This document shows positions 37,819 to 48,110 of a DNA stretch of 64,000 bases, one piece after another. This stretch comes from Meghimatium bilineatum (Eukaryota > Mollusca > Gastropoda > Stylommatophora > Philomycidae). The notes under the pieces are model-generated. The model saw only the letters and a program-made list of their open reading frames with translations, did not search any database and was not told the origin of the DNA. The position numbers were made by a program, and so were the translations under genes. The stretch's first letter is position 1. Every line of letters starts with the position of its first letter. The DNA is taken from contig CM067298.1 in NCBI GenBank assembly GCA_034231615.1, positions 6,751,799 through 6,815,798 of the forward strand, written 5' to 3'.

Positions 37819-39640
37819 ATGGCATAGTGAATCTGGTGTGACTTAGTGAATCTGGTGTGACTTAGTGAATCTGGTGTGACTTAGTGAATCTGGTGTGACT
37901 TAGTGAATCTGGTGTGACTTAGTGAATCTGGTGTGACTTAGTGAATCTGGTGTGACTTAGTGAATCTGGTGTGGCCTAGTGAATCTGGTGTGGCCTAGTG
38001 AATCTGGCGTTACTTAGTGACTCTGGTGTGACTTAGTGACTGGTGTGGCTTAGTGAATCTGGTGTGACTTAGTGAATCTGGTGTGACTTAGTGAATCTGG
38101 TGTGACTTAGTGACTGGTGTGACTTAGTGAATCTGGTGTGACTTAGTGACTGGTGTGACTTAGTGAATCTGGTGTGACTTAGTGACTGGTGTGACTTAGT
38201 GAATCTGGTGTGACTTAGTGACTGGTGTGACTTAGTGACTGGTGTGACTTAGTGAATCTGGTGTGACTTAGTGACTGGTGTGACTTAGTGAATCTGGTGT
38301 GACTTAGTGAATCTGGTGTGACTTAGTGAATCTGGTGTGACTTAGTGAATCTGGTGTGGCCTAGTGAATCTGGCGTGACTTAGTGACTCTGGTGTGACTT
38401 AGTGAATGGTGTGGCTTAGTGAATCTGGTGTGACTTAGTGAATCTGGTGTGACTTAGTGAATCTGGTGTGACTTAGTGACTGGTGTGACTTAGTGAATCT
38501 GGTGTGACTTAGTGACTGGTGTGACTTAGTGAATCTGGTGTGACTTAGTGAATCTGGTGTGACTTAGTGACTGGTGTGACTTAGTGAATCTGGTGTGACT
38601 TAGTGACTGGAGTGACTTAGTGAATCTGGTGTGACTTAGTGAATCTGGTGTGACTTAGTGAATCTGGTGTGACTTAGTGAATCTGGTGTGACTTAGTGAA
38701 TCTGGTGTGGCCTAGTGAATCTGGCGTGACTTAGTGACTCTGGTGTGACTTAGTGACTGGTGTGACTTAGTGAATCTGGTGTGACTTAGTGAATCTGGCG
38801 TGGCCTAGTGAATCTGGCGTGACTTAGTGACTCTGGTGTGACTTAGTGACTGGTGTGGCTTAGTGAATCTGGTGTGACTTAGTGACTGGTGTGACTTAGT
38901 GAATCTGGTGTGACTTAGTGACTGGTGTGACTTAGTGAATCTGGTGTGACTTAGTGAATCTGGTGTGACTTAGTGACTGGTGTGACTTAGTGAATCTGGT
39001 GTGACTTAGTGACTGGTGTGACTTAGTGAATCTGGTGTGACTTAGTGAATCTGGTGTGACTTAGTGACTGGTGTGGCCTAGTGAATCTGGCGTGACTTAG
39101 TGACTCTGGTGTGACTTAGTGACTGGTGTGACTTAGTGAATCTGGTGTGACTTAGTGAATCTGGTGTGACTTAGTGAATCTGGTGTGACTTAGTGACTGG
39201 TGTGACTTAGTGAATCTGGTGTGACTTAGTGACTGGTGTGACTTAGTGAATCTGGTGTGACTTAGTGACTGGTGTGACTTAGTGAATCTGGTGTGACTTA
39301 GTGACTGGTGTGACTTAGTGAATCTGGTGTGACTTAGTGACTGGTGTGACTTAGTGAATCTGGTGTGACTTAGTGAATCTGGTGTGACTTAGTGAATCTG
39401 GTGTGACTTAGTGAATCTGGTGTGACGTAGTGACTGGTGTGGCCTAGTGAATCTGGCGTGACTTAGTGACTCTGGTGTGACTTAGTGACTGGTGTGACTT
39501 AGTGAATATGGTGTGACTTAGTGACTGGTGTCACTTAGTGAAACTGGTGTGACTTAGTGAATCTGGTGTGACTTAGTGAATCTGGTGTGACTTAGTTAAT
39601 CTGGTGGGACTTAGTGAATCTGGTGTGGCCTAGTGGCTAT
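37819..39640. repeat. 1.8-kb minisatellite of 19- and 17-bp units
   Basis: Two unit lengths alternate: ggtgtgacttagtgaatct (19 bp) and ggtgtgacttagtgact (17 bp). Rarer variants are ggtgtggcctagtgaatct and ggcgtgacttagtgactct. The rare variants recur as a fixed string (gtggcctag, then cgtgacttag, then gactctgg) at about 37970-38040, 38350-38410, 38705-38760, 38800-38850, 39070-39120 and 39430-39485, marking a higher-order repeat. Confidence 0.97.
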
Positions 39641-39760
39641 TATAAGATCTAGTGTCACTGGTATAACTTAATGGCTCTGGTAAAAATCTAGTGGCTCTGT
39701 TATGATTTTGTGGCATTGATGTGACCTTGTGGTTCTGGTATGATCTAGTGAATCTAGTGT
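39641..39760. repeat. decayed bridge between two arrays
   Basis: Irregular copies such as tctagtggctctg, acttaatggctctggt and accttgtggttctggt link the 17/19-bp array to the 19-bp array that follows. They share the frame (ac/tc)-ctagtg-ctctggt. Confidence 0.8.
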
Positions 39761-39926
39761 GACGTAGTAGCTCCAGTATGACCTAGTAGCTCCAGTATGA
39801 CCTAGTAGCTCCAGTATGACCTAGTAGCTCCAGTATGACCTAGTAGCTCCAGTATGACCTAGTAGCTCCAGTATGACCTAGTAGCTCCAGTATGACCTAG
39901 TAGCTCCAGTATGACCTAGTGGCTCC
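39761..39926. repeat. 19-bp minisatellite, about 8.5 copies
   Basis: Unit tagtagctccagtatgacc, almost perfect. It shares ctagt and gtatgac with the preceding array and looks like a re-expanded variant of it. Confidence 0.95.
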
Positions 39927-39984
39927 GGTAGATCATGTTGGCTGGATTACTAGAACCGCAGCCTTCCATATTTTTGATGGATTC

Positions 39985-40265
39985 TTGTGTTCGTTCTCAA
40001 ATTTCCACATGATCTCACGTGGAGAAGGACAATGTTCCTACCTTATCTCACCTGTAGCAGGACACTGTTCCTACCTTATCTCACCTGTAGCAGGACACTG
40101 TTCCTACCTTATCTCACCTGTAGCAGGACAATGTTCCTACCTGATCTCACCTGTAACAGGACAATGTTCCTACCTGATCTCACCTGTAACAGGACAATGT
40201 TCCTACTAGATTTCCTGCACGATGTAGTCCAGATAACGGTAAATGCGTTGTGTCGTGGTCTAGCC
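39985..40265 (-). mobile_element. SINE-A copy with an internal 33-bp array
   Basis: Left end cttgtgttcgttctcaaatt and right part cctgcacgatgtagtccaga plus gcgttgtgtcgtgg are SINE-A. Between them (about 40028-40207) lie 5.5 copies of a 33-bp unit acaatgttcctaccttatct plus cacctgtagcagg. The unit resembles no part of other SINE-A copies except its cctgtagcagg end, which matches the SINE block cctgyagagcagg. Confidence 0.75.
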
Positions 40266-40499
40266 CCATACATCATCATCATTTTCTCATTGTTTAATCT
40301 TCGATACAACTAAATTGAACGATTGTACATCACCACCACAAGTACATTTTACTTAGCGAAATCATCAACAAAGAGGGATTGAAGTTCATCCTGCTACAAT
40401 AGTCTCCAAGTAAAATAGACACGAACCAAAGTTCTAAGTGGTTTGTTATCTTATATATAGAAATAGTGAATATTGAAACGGATACAAATTAAGAACTTG

Positions 40500-40985
40500 T
40501 GGATGGGCGGCAGCAAAATAGCATAACTTTCTTAGAGCATGTATGCTCCCAGTGGCAATATATGTACGTGAATCTTGGACAATCATCTACGAAGTTAGGA
40601 ACAACATTGCGGTATTTGAGACAAAATGTTACAAAAGAATCCTCAGAATACCATGGCCCAAAAAATCGCCAAAAGGAACATTCTGAGAGAATTCAAAGTA
40701 AACAAAAACTGGCTAAACAACAAGGTTCTCTCTAGAAAACCGGCTAAACAATAAGGTTCTCTCTAGAAAACCGGCTAAACAACAAGGTTCTCTCTAGAAA
40801 ATTACAATATTTAGATCATAACAAATGATAAGACTAGGTATAGAAAAAAAACAATAGAGGGGATGCTGCCTGTGCAATGAAAACGAGGTAGACCACGAAG
40901 AAGATAGGCGCAAGATATCAAAGAGCAATTGAACATGATACTCAATTGAAGCTGGAAGATTACCTCATGGTCTGCAGGAGTTTTG
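40500..40985 (+). mobile_element. LINE C-terminal fragment
   Basis: ctcccagtggcaatatatgt, gacaaaatgttacaaaagaatc and atgaaaacgaggtagaccac parallel the LINE ends at 46526 and 59650. It contains a three-copy 31-bp duplication (ccggctaaacaacaaggttc plus tctctagaaaa) at about 40708-40803. No intact frame. Confidence 0.65.
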
Positions 40986-41138
40986 AAAGGCTGGGATGAC
41001 ATACATCGTGTCCATGATATGCTATCTAATGATGATGATGATAATGACGACTATTGACGTTCTATGTTTGTTCTATGTTTGTTCTATGTATGTTTGTTCA
41101 AATCAAATGTATGAAGTGTTTCTTCTTGAATTTTTCAG

Positions 41139-41321
41139 ACAACTACATTCCACACTCCACACAAGTCCCGGTCTATAACACAACAGGTTGTCAGGTTGCA
41201 TCATGGGAGTTTAGCTTCTGGAAACAGTGACTCGTGGGATGGTGATCGTTTGATTCTTCCATCCTTGCCTCCCTCCTACTTGATTGGTTGTAGCATCATG
41301 GAAGTCAAGTACACGCTGGAG
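41139..41321 (+). CDS. alpha-arrestin, arrestin C-domain middle exon
   Basis: 61 codons, both ends phase 0. Strong acceptor tcttcttgaatttttcag|ACA; donor CTGGAG|GTACAT. It encodes HHGSLASGNSDSWDGDRLIL, PSLPPSYLIGCSIMEVKYTL and E. The W-(D/N)-G-x-x-L-x-(I/L)-P and C-x-I-(I/M)-x-V-x-Y-(S/T)-L motifs are those of ARRDC C lobes. LPPSY lies within the domain, not in the tail, so it need not be a WW-binding site. The last bases of this exon and its donor are copied in the array that follows. Confidence 0.92.
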
Positions 41322-41575
41322 GTACATGTCGTAAACACGGTATTTCTTATAGAACATATTCAAGTACAAGATGGAGGTACATGTCGTAAACACGGTATCT
41401 CTTATAGAACATATTCAAGTACAAGATGGAGGTACATGTCGTAAACAGGGTATCTCTTATAGCACATATTCAAGTACAAGATGGAGGTACATGTCGTAAA
41501 CACAGTATCTCTTATAGAACATATTCAAGTACAAGATGGAGGTACATGTCGTAAACACGGTATAAATTGTAGAAC
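41305..41575. repeat. 55-bp minisatellite copying an exon end and splice donor
   Basis: Unit gtacatgtcgtaaacacggt plus atctcttatagaacatattc and aagtacaagatggag. GGAG|GTACAT junctions fall at 41322 (the true donor), 41377, 41432, 41487 and 41542, exactly 55 bp apart. Each unit ends in a copy of the exon terminus (tcaagtaca, then tggag). Confidence 0.93.
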
Positions 41576-41689
41576 ACATCACAAATTAGCTTGAACGATG
41601 ATCAAATTTAAGCTATTCGTGTATGTCTTTCTGCGTGTCAGTCTATTTGCCCGCCTGTCTATTTATCCGCCACAGCATTGTTTCTTAAA

Positions 41690-41870
41690 TCGCTGCCTCT
41701 TTCTCAAACTTCTGCTTGCTGGCATAATTTAGTCCTGATAAATGAATATTTTGTATTATAGTTTGCAGCTTGACTTCGATATCGTGATAGTTGCTGATTT
41801 ACATTTCTGCATGACACATCCGGCTCGATCGTGGCATTTGGATCACTCTGGCCTATGCAATGGCATGTAC
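41690..41870 (-). mobile_element. SINE-A fragment
   Basis: tctttctcaaacttctgctt, ataatttagtcctgataaat, tatagtttgcagcttgac, tgacacatccggctcg and gtggcatttggatcac follow the SINE-A order, with moderate divergence. Confidence 0.7.
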
Positions 41871-41879
41871 GTCGATATA

Positions 41880-42120
41880 ATTCATTGTCAAAAACGATAC
41901 TACAGGAACAGTCGAAATTGGAAGAAGCAGAAGAGGACAAACAAAACATGGAAAGACAGCATCAAGGACCGGACATATCGGAATATGTTGTCACTCATCC
42001 ACATCGCTGAAGATAGAAATCGATGGGGGAGAACAAGTCGAAACGTCGATTTGTGTGTGTTATTATGTGTGTTTTTAGTGATTAGCAATACTTCACCACC
42101 CTACTCCTGAATTTACCTGT
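41880..42120 (+). mobile_element. LINE 3' end plus dispersed tail
   Basis: aagaagcagaagaggacaaa through cgctgaagatagaaatcg encodes TWKDSIKDRTYRNM..IAEDRNRWGR, a LINE C-terminal theme (W-x-D-x-I-x-x-x-T, A-E-D-R-x-x-W). It passes into gtcgaaacgtcgatttgtgt, then tattatgtgtgttttt, agtgattagcaata and tgaatttacctgttgcat, a tail shared with 43118-43205. A second copy of the coding part lies at 47962-48100. Confidence 0.65.
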
Positions 42121-42394
42121 TGCATTTCAGTTTTGAGCAATAAGGACATATTTATTTGTGTTCTCTATTTGGATGTTTAAATAATCTCGTTATTTGCAAG
42201 TTTCTGTCTTTTGTGTGTTAATTCACATGTTGTATTGATTGTATTTTTTTTAAATATTGAGTTGATGTGAGTTTGTCGTTTTTCTCCTTTGTCCTATATG
42301 ATGCTTTGGTCGTTAGCAGAAAGCAGTTAATTAAGTTTGTTGCTAAGTTGCTCATTCCTTGTTGTATCTTTTTCTGTTACATATCTCATGTTGT

Positions 42395-43082
42395 GTTTCT
42401 TTTATTATTCTGTCTATGTAGAGATTGAGAGCACACACCCCTGTCTGACTTCTGTTTTTGTTAGGAATGTCTCTGAATGGTTTAAGAAAACACCGACGTG
42501 ACACAAACACATGTGACAGTGTCAGACATTGACCTGGATGTACATTTCACTCTTCTCTGTATACCTGGTCACCAACTCATCTCCTCCTCCCCGGGGACCA
42601 GACCCATTCTCTTACAGGACAACGTAGTGGCAGTACCCAAAAGGGCCAACACAAGTATAAACACTCATAATACAATTGTTTAGCTGGGAAAGGTGTGAGA
42701 CTCATGTGCGGGATACATGTTCATGTCGGAAATCGGAAGTACGAAAGGACTTAATTGAAATGAAGCAACTGATGACACGTGACCCAAACTAGCGTCAGCG
42801 GTTCTAAAACTGGGGGAAGACTTCGACCGAATAAACGAAAGTGAGAAGAAATTTGGCATTCTTAAACCCTTGGGAATCAATGAGCACCTGTCTCATGGAT
42901 GATATCTAGTTGTTTCATCGTTTCCCTGTTTGTTTCGTGTCACATATATGTAGCTATTTTTTTACATTCTTTGTCCGGTGTCGCTTCACCACTAACCTTT
43001 TTACAACTCCTCTAGTTCAATCTCCACATTACAGTTAACTTGGCCATGCGAACATCTATAGTTCTTGTAATTTTTGTTTCGT
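42395..43082. other. coding-like relics of unknown type
   Basis: On the minus strand 42420-42500 reads EVRQGCVLS, a reverse transcriptase motif B, then breaks. On the + strand 42690-42895 reads, with shifts, RKDLIEMKQLMTRDPN and VLKLGEDFDRINESEKKFGI, followed by LKPLGINEHLSHG. I do not recognise the second protein. Its position before a hairpin-motif tail (43097) suggests it belongs to the same mobile element. Confidence 0.35.
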
Positions 43083-43210
43083 ATGTTCAATTTTTGTTGA
43101 TAAAGGCCTTTTGGTTGAAACATCGATTTGTGTATTTTATTATGTGTGTTTTAAGTGATTATCAAAATTTATTACACTGTTCCTTGATTTACCTGTCACA
43201 TTAATCACTC
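43083..43210 (+). repeat. dispersed hairpin-motif tail
   Basis: ttgataaaggcc-tttt-ggttgaaac at 43097-43120, then atcgatttgtgtattttatt, atgtgtgttttaagtgatta and a ttgatttacctgt end. It matches the tail at 42028-42120 and, on the other strand, 56150-56205. Confidence 0.75.
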
Positions 43211-43228
43211 ACTATCATCTTTTACTAG

Positions 43229-43412
43229 CTTCGTGTTTTCCCTGTGAGCCCAGCTTTTGAACTGACAGTTCCTGTTGAGATCATCATTGGAACAGTTCCC
43301 TTACGTTCAACACTTGATCGATACTTAACCATGCACCAGAAGACGATTATTTCATCAGGAGGAAACGACGGAGCAACCACTTTAGCTGATAGTCGCAGGC
43401 TATCCCACTACA
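43229..43412 (+). CDS. alpha-arrestin, end of arrestin C domain
   Basis: 61 codons plus one base. Acceptor catcttttactag|CTT (phase 0), donor CACTACA|GTAAGT (phase 1). It encodes LRVFPVSPAFELTVPVEIII, GTVPL and then a linker ending ADSRRLSHY. The (V/L)-x-(V/I)-x-(I/V)-I-G-T-(V/I)-P-L strand is the conserved close of the ARRDC C lobe. Joined to the previous exon the strand reads KYTLE|LRVF. Confidence 0.92.
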
Positions 43413-44109
43413 GTAAGTGTTTGCTTTAATAAGTTGGTAGTCCTTTTAATAAGAGTCGTTTTCGTAACCGGATTTCAATAAGAAAACAAGAAGTCGAGTG
43501 GTGACAGTTGCAAAATACAAGTTTAAACGTTATTAGTTTCTTGAAAAAGGTCCCATTTGGACCGATACGTGGATAATTGTCCTGTTTTGTTTTGTATGTT
43601 TTTTTAGTCTACTCTTTTATCTATTTTTATTTATAGTTCGGTTTTTCTAGTAACTTGTTCAACTTATCTTGCATTACAATTTGCAAAATACAAGTAGGTA
43701 TTGTTGCATGCACACGGGAATCGATTATCAACAGTTTATATTTTTTTAAATTATTACAAGACTCAGATATGATTCTATTACACATAGTTTATGTTTGGTT
43801 ACTACGATCCCCACAAAGAATCGATTATTGAGTTTATGTTTGATTATTGCAATGACGAGAAAAGACTTGATTGTGCACAGTTTCTGTTTGATTATTTCGT
43901 TCCCCAGAAAGGGATAAAATTATACACAGTTTCTGTTTGATTATTACTATCCCCAGGACGTTTAAACAATGAAGCTATTTTCCCCTTTGCTATAGTATAG
44001 TCGCTCACTCTAGACCTTTTTCGGTGTCAACTGAGCAGACCTGGTTAAAACCACATCTGCTACTTTCTGATCATTTTCAGAAGCTTCCGACTTTCAACAA
44101 TATACAATA
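43413..44109. other. arrestin last intron, start
   Basis: At 43541-43570 ttgaaaaaggtcc-catt-tggaccgatacg is another hairpin-motif relative. At 43725-43950 gtttctgtttgattattac-like phrases recur four times at 60-80 bp spacing, a weak repeat. No gene. Confidence 0.45.
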
Positions 44110-45095
44110 CTTCGGGAAGAAGTCTCCACTCAGAGTTGAACTATACACTGTTGTACTCCCACTCAGAGTTGATCTATACACTGTTGTGCTCCCACTCAGA
44201 GCTAATCTAAACAATGTTCTACTCCCATTCAGAGCTAATCTAAACAATGTTGTACTCCCATTCAGAGTTGATCTACACACTGTTATACTCCCATGCAGAG
44301 TTGATCTATACACTGTTGTACTCCCACTCAGAGTTGATCTATACACTGTTGTACTCCCACTCAGAGTTGATCTATACACTGTTGTACTCCCATTCAGAGT
44401 TGATCTATACACTGTTGTACTCCCATGCAGAGTTGATCTACACATTGTTGTACTCCCATTCAGAGTTAATCTATACACTGTTGTACTCCCACTCGAGTTG
44501 ATCACATTTATATTTCCACTCAGAGTTGATTTATACACTGTTGTACTCCCACTCAGAGTTGATCTATACACTGTTGTACTCCCACTCAGAGTTGATTTAT
44601 ACACTGTTGTACTCCCACTCAGAGTTGATCTATACACTGTTGTACTCCCATTCAGAGTTGATCTATACACTGTTGTACTCCCATTCAGAGTTGATCTATA
44701 CACTGTTGTACTCCCATTCAGAGTTGATCTATACACTGTTGTACTCCCATTCAGAGTTGATCTATACACTGTTGTACTCCCACTCAGAGTTGATCTATAC
44801 ACTGTTGTACTCCCATTCAGAGTTGATCTATACACTGTTGTACTCCCATTCAGAGTTGATCTATACACTGTTGTACTCCCATGCAGAGTTGATCTACACA
44901 TTGTTGTACTCCCATGCAGAGTTGATCTGCACATTGTTGTACTCCCATGCAGAGTTGATCTACACATTGTTGTACTCCCATGCAGAGTTGATCTACACAT
45001 TGTTGTACTCCCATGCAGAGTTGATCTACACACTGTTGTACTCCCACTCAGAGTTCATCTACACACTGTTGTACTCCCACTCGATATGATCTACA
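44110..45095. repeat. 33-bp minisatellite, about 30 copies
   Basis: Unit actcccactcagagttgatc plus tatacactgttgt. ccactcag, ccattcag and ccatgcag variants occur in runs; five ccatgcag copies form a block at 44878-45030. Because 33 is divisible by three, both strands carry long frames (383 and 318 residues) that are repeat translations. Confidence 0.97.
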
Positions 45096-45149
45096 CACTG
45101 TTGGTAAATGCATGTTTAGTTATGAAGCAGCCTAACAGCAAGTGGTATT

Positions 45150-46950
45150 TCCCTTTAGTGATGAGGTGGCAATGAAGATCAAGAACCAGAGCCAACACAG
45201 AAGGAGGTCAGGAACTCAATACCCAATTTAAAAACAGGCAAATCCCCAAGATGCCATGAGATAACAACAGAAATGATCAAGACAGGTGGAGAAGGAAGTG
45301 CACTTATATACCTTAGAGTATGTTGCAAAGATGTAGAAAACTGGTATATGGTCAAAAGATTGGAAAACATCAGTTTTTATATCCCTTTACTAAAAAAATG
45401 GCAACCTACAATTATACATTAACTACACAACTATCGCTGTGATAAGTCTAGTAAAATACTGTTACATATTATAATTAAGACAATGCACAATAAGATAGAA
45501 ATAGAAGTTTATGGGGCACAGGTAGGTTTTAGTTACGGCAGAGGCACCAGAGACTATATTTTCAACATGAGAATCATAGAAAAATGCAGAGAATTCAACA
45601 TAGATATACTCTGCTCACTTTAAGAATGAAGTGGGTCAGTGCTTCTGATTGGTTGGTGGATACAGAATACATTAATCAATTGTTAAGTGTCTAATAATGT
45701 TTTTAAATTCCATTTTTAAATGTTGTGCAAATATTGCTTTTCATTGTTTTTAAATGATTTAAATAATATTGTTTTTACATGTCATCAGCTGTTTAATAAT
45801 CACCTGTTGTCGAGGAGTAATGTGGGTGTATGTTTTGACTCACTTCATTCTTACAGTGAACAGAGTATACACACATTACAGTGACTACACCAAGGTACTC
45901 AATCGTGTACATCGCCAATTATGGAAGGTTTATGGATGACATGGAATTTTCAAAACATCTCACATATTTAATCGCAATGATGTATCACGAACAAGAGGCA
46001 GCAGTAAATGTGTAGAACAATATCAGAATGGCTTAATGTACAGAAAGGAGTAAGACAAGGATGCACACTATCACCGAACCTGTTCAACATCTACGCTGAA
46101 AACATAATGTGAAACATAAAAGACGGCATGATATATGCTGACTTTCAACCTCTTACCATCGGCGGTCAGCAAATCCCAGAAATCAGATATGCTAACGACA
46201 CAGTTCTCTTAACAACAAAATGGAGATGGTCTAAAGCAAATGTTAATATCAACGGAAGAACACAATGAAACCTACAGCATGTACTTAAATATGAAGAAAA
46301 CAAAAATTATGACAATAAAATGAAAGTGTAAAAAAAAAATTGATAATTTTTGAACTAGAGGATATAACAAATTTCCAGTATTTGGGCACAAACATAAATA
46401 GCTCAAGAGACTGCGCTGTGGAAATTATGAGAAGAATTGTTTGTAATGGTGACATTGAAGCTTGCCCAAATGAAAAATCTTTGGCAAGGTACCAACAGCA
46501 CAGCCAAACTATGTATGATCAGAACATGCGTATTTCCAGTGGCAATATACGGTTGTGAGGTATGGACATAAAATAAAACAATAGCAAAGAGAATCGCTGC
46601 TTTTGAAATGAGATGCTACAGAAGAATTTTACATATACCACAGACAGCTAAAAAGACAAATCAAGAAGTGTTAAGAACAATAAACATTGAAAACGACTTG
46701 TTCCTTAATAAGAAAGCTGGTATTTTATCATATAACGAGATATAACAGCATCGAAAGATTAATAGTTGAAGACACAAAGTTACCAGCAACAGGGGAAGAG
46801 GGTACTCAAGACGACGATGGTGAAGTGATATATCAGATTGTTTACACATGTCTCTAGCTGTGGCATGTCAACTTGCCCAGAATCGCGGAGTGTTCTGAGA
46901 ACCAATAACGAAGACCATGTTCTGGAAAGAATATGTCACATGATGATAAT
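45150..46950 (+). mobile_element. degenerate LINE interrupted by a MITE
   Basis: Polymerase fragments in order: RNSIPNLKTGKSP, ALIYLRVCCKDV, GFSYGRGTRDYIFNMRIIEK, then (after the MITE at 45609-45865) THYSDYTKVLNRVHRQLWKV (motif A, decayed), KEVRQGCT-like text at 46045 and RYANDTVLLTT (motif C, Asp to Asn). Next come FQYLGTNI at 46374 and a C-terminal part at 46526-46930. There are many stops and shifts. It is the most complete copy of the family whose ends lie at 13590, 40500, 59650 and 61430. Confidence 0.85.
45609..45865. mobile_element. 257-bp TA-flanked MITE
   Basis: Ends ctctgctcactttaagaatg and cattcttacagtgaacagag are inverted repeats extending about 30 bp with four mismatches. TA lies on each side (45607-45608 and 45866-45867). 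Removing the element and one TA makes the host LINE read continuously (NIDIYTHYSDYTK), which independently fixes the boundaries. TA target and short inverted ends suggest a Tc1/mariner-type parent. The 200-bp AT-rich interior has no frame. Confidence 0.9.
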
Positions 46951-46959
46951 TAATGTCTA

Positions 46960-47300
46960 GCCAGTGACTTACAAGATACCATCTGACTAGTGTTACATTC
47001 AACACTTACAAGATACCATCTAACTAGTGTTACATTCAACACTTACAGATAGCATCTGACTAGTGTTACATTCAACACTTACAGATAGCATCTGACTAGT
47101 GTTACATTCAACACTTACAGATACCATCTGACTAGTGTTACATTCAACACTTACAGATAGCATCTGACTAGTGTTACATTCAACACTTACAGATACCATC
47201 TGACTAGTGTTACATTCAACACTTACAGATACCATCTGACTAGTGTTACATTCAACACTTACAGATACCATCTGACTAGTGTTACATTCAACACTTACTC
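46960..47300. repeat. 36-bp minisatellite, about 9 copies
   Basis: Unit acagataccatctgactagt plus gttacattcaacactt. Copies have either agatacc or agatagc. The minus frame 47020-47271 is its translation. Confidence 0.96.
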
Positions 47301-47671
47301 TTCATTAGTGCTGCCATTTCTCAAGAAACACAAATCATTAGCCCTGGTACCTATTTACTGGTTGGTCGGTGATCAACTATAAGAATATTTTTTTGTTCAG
47401 TACGTTGTACACTCTGTAGTATATTATTCTGATTTTATGGATTTGTTTATACAGAGATCCAACCCACCCCTGGACTTTTATTTAGGTGTAGTTATTTATG
47501 AGTATATAGAATGTTTTTGGACAAGATCCTGGTCTTATATTTTTTTTCTTCTGAGCCATGGTCTCACAGGGTGAGAAACACTGCTCTATGGAATGTAATA
47601 GATAACCACCACCCCCAAAAACTATAATCTTACAACATGCATAAAAATCACAGCGTCACTATTATTTGATC
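47301..47671. other. arrestin last intron, unassigned
   Basis: No element recognised. Confidence 0.4.
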
Positions 47672-47755
47672 CTCCTCCTTTAGGACCCATCAGACAGCTC
47701 TCCTCCTTTAGGACCCATCAGACAGCTCTCCTCCTTTAGGACCCATCAGATGGCT
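47672..47755. repeat. 26-bp repeat, 3 copies
   Basis: Unit ctcctttaggacccatcaga plus cagctc. It lies 43 bp upstream of the last arrestin exon. Confidence 0.93.
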
Positions 47756-47797
47756 AAGATTATCCTTGTATAATCTTCATTAATTTTCTCCTTACAG

Positions 47798-47961
47798 TTT
47801 CTCCCACATACTCTCCATCACAAATGTGTAACTTCTACCTCCATGACGACGACGATGATCAGTGCCTACTTCTGGACACTAATTACAGCCCACGTTACAC
47901 CACTTTCAACTTTCAAGCGATCCCCCTTAAGCGACAACATACTGTCAGATTTGCAACTTGA
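47798..47961 (+). CDS. alpha-arrestin, C-terminal exon with stop
   Basis: Acceptor taattttctccttacag|TT (phase 1 matches the previous donor). It encodes ISPTYSPSQMCNFYLHDDDD, DQCLLLDTNYSPRYTTFNFQ and AIPLKRQHTVRFAT, then TGA at 47959-47961. An acidic run followed by (Y/F)-x-P-(R/K)-Y-x-x-(F/Y)-x-F is the usual close of invertebrate ARRDC proteins. No canonical PPxY motif is present in this tail, although PPxY is how many alpha-arrestins bind NEDD4-type ligases. The AIPLKRQ... extension runs up against a LINE relic that begins within a few bases of the stop. Confidence 0.85.
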
Positions 47962-48110
47962 TTGTAATACTCCAACCATCAGAAAGAAGCAGAGAAGGAC
48001 AAATAAAAGCAGGGACAAACAACATCGACGACTGAACACAATAAGATTTTCTCTCACTCGCCCTCATTGTTGAAGATATAAATCACTGGAGGACTGTGTG
48101 TTGATGCATC
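47962..48110 (+). mobile_element. LINE 3' fragment abutting the arrestin stop
   Basis: gaaagaagcagagaaggaca, aacaacatcgacgactgaac and ctcattgttgaagatataaatc match 41930-42030 block for block. It therefore forms the start of the arrestin 3' untranslated region, if transcription continues. Confidence 0.65.

Noticed and set aside
44024..45175. 383-residue + frame and 318-residue - frame
   Set aside because: The period is 33 bp, so stops are absent by construction on both strands; copies vary at random codon positions.
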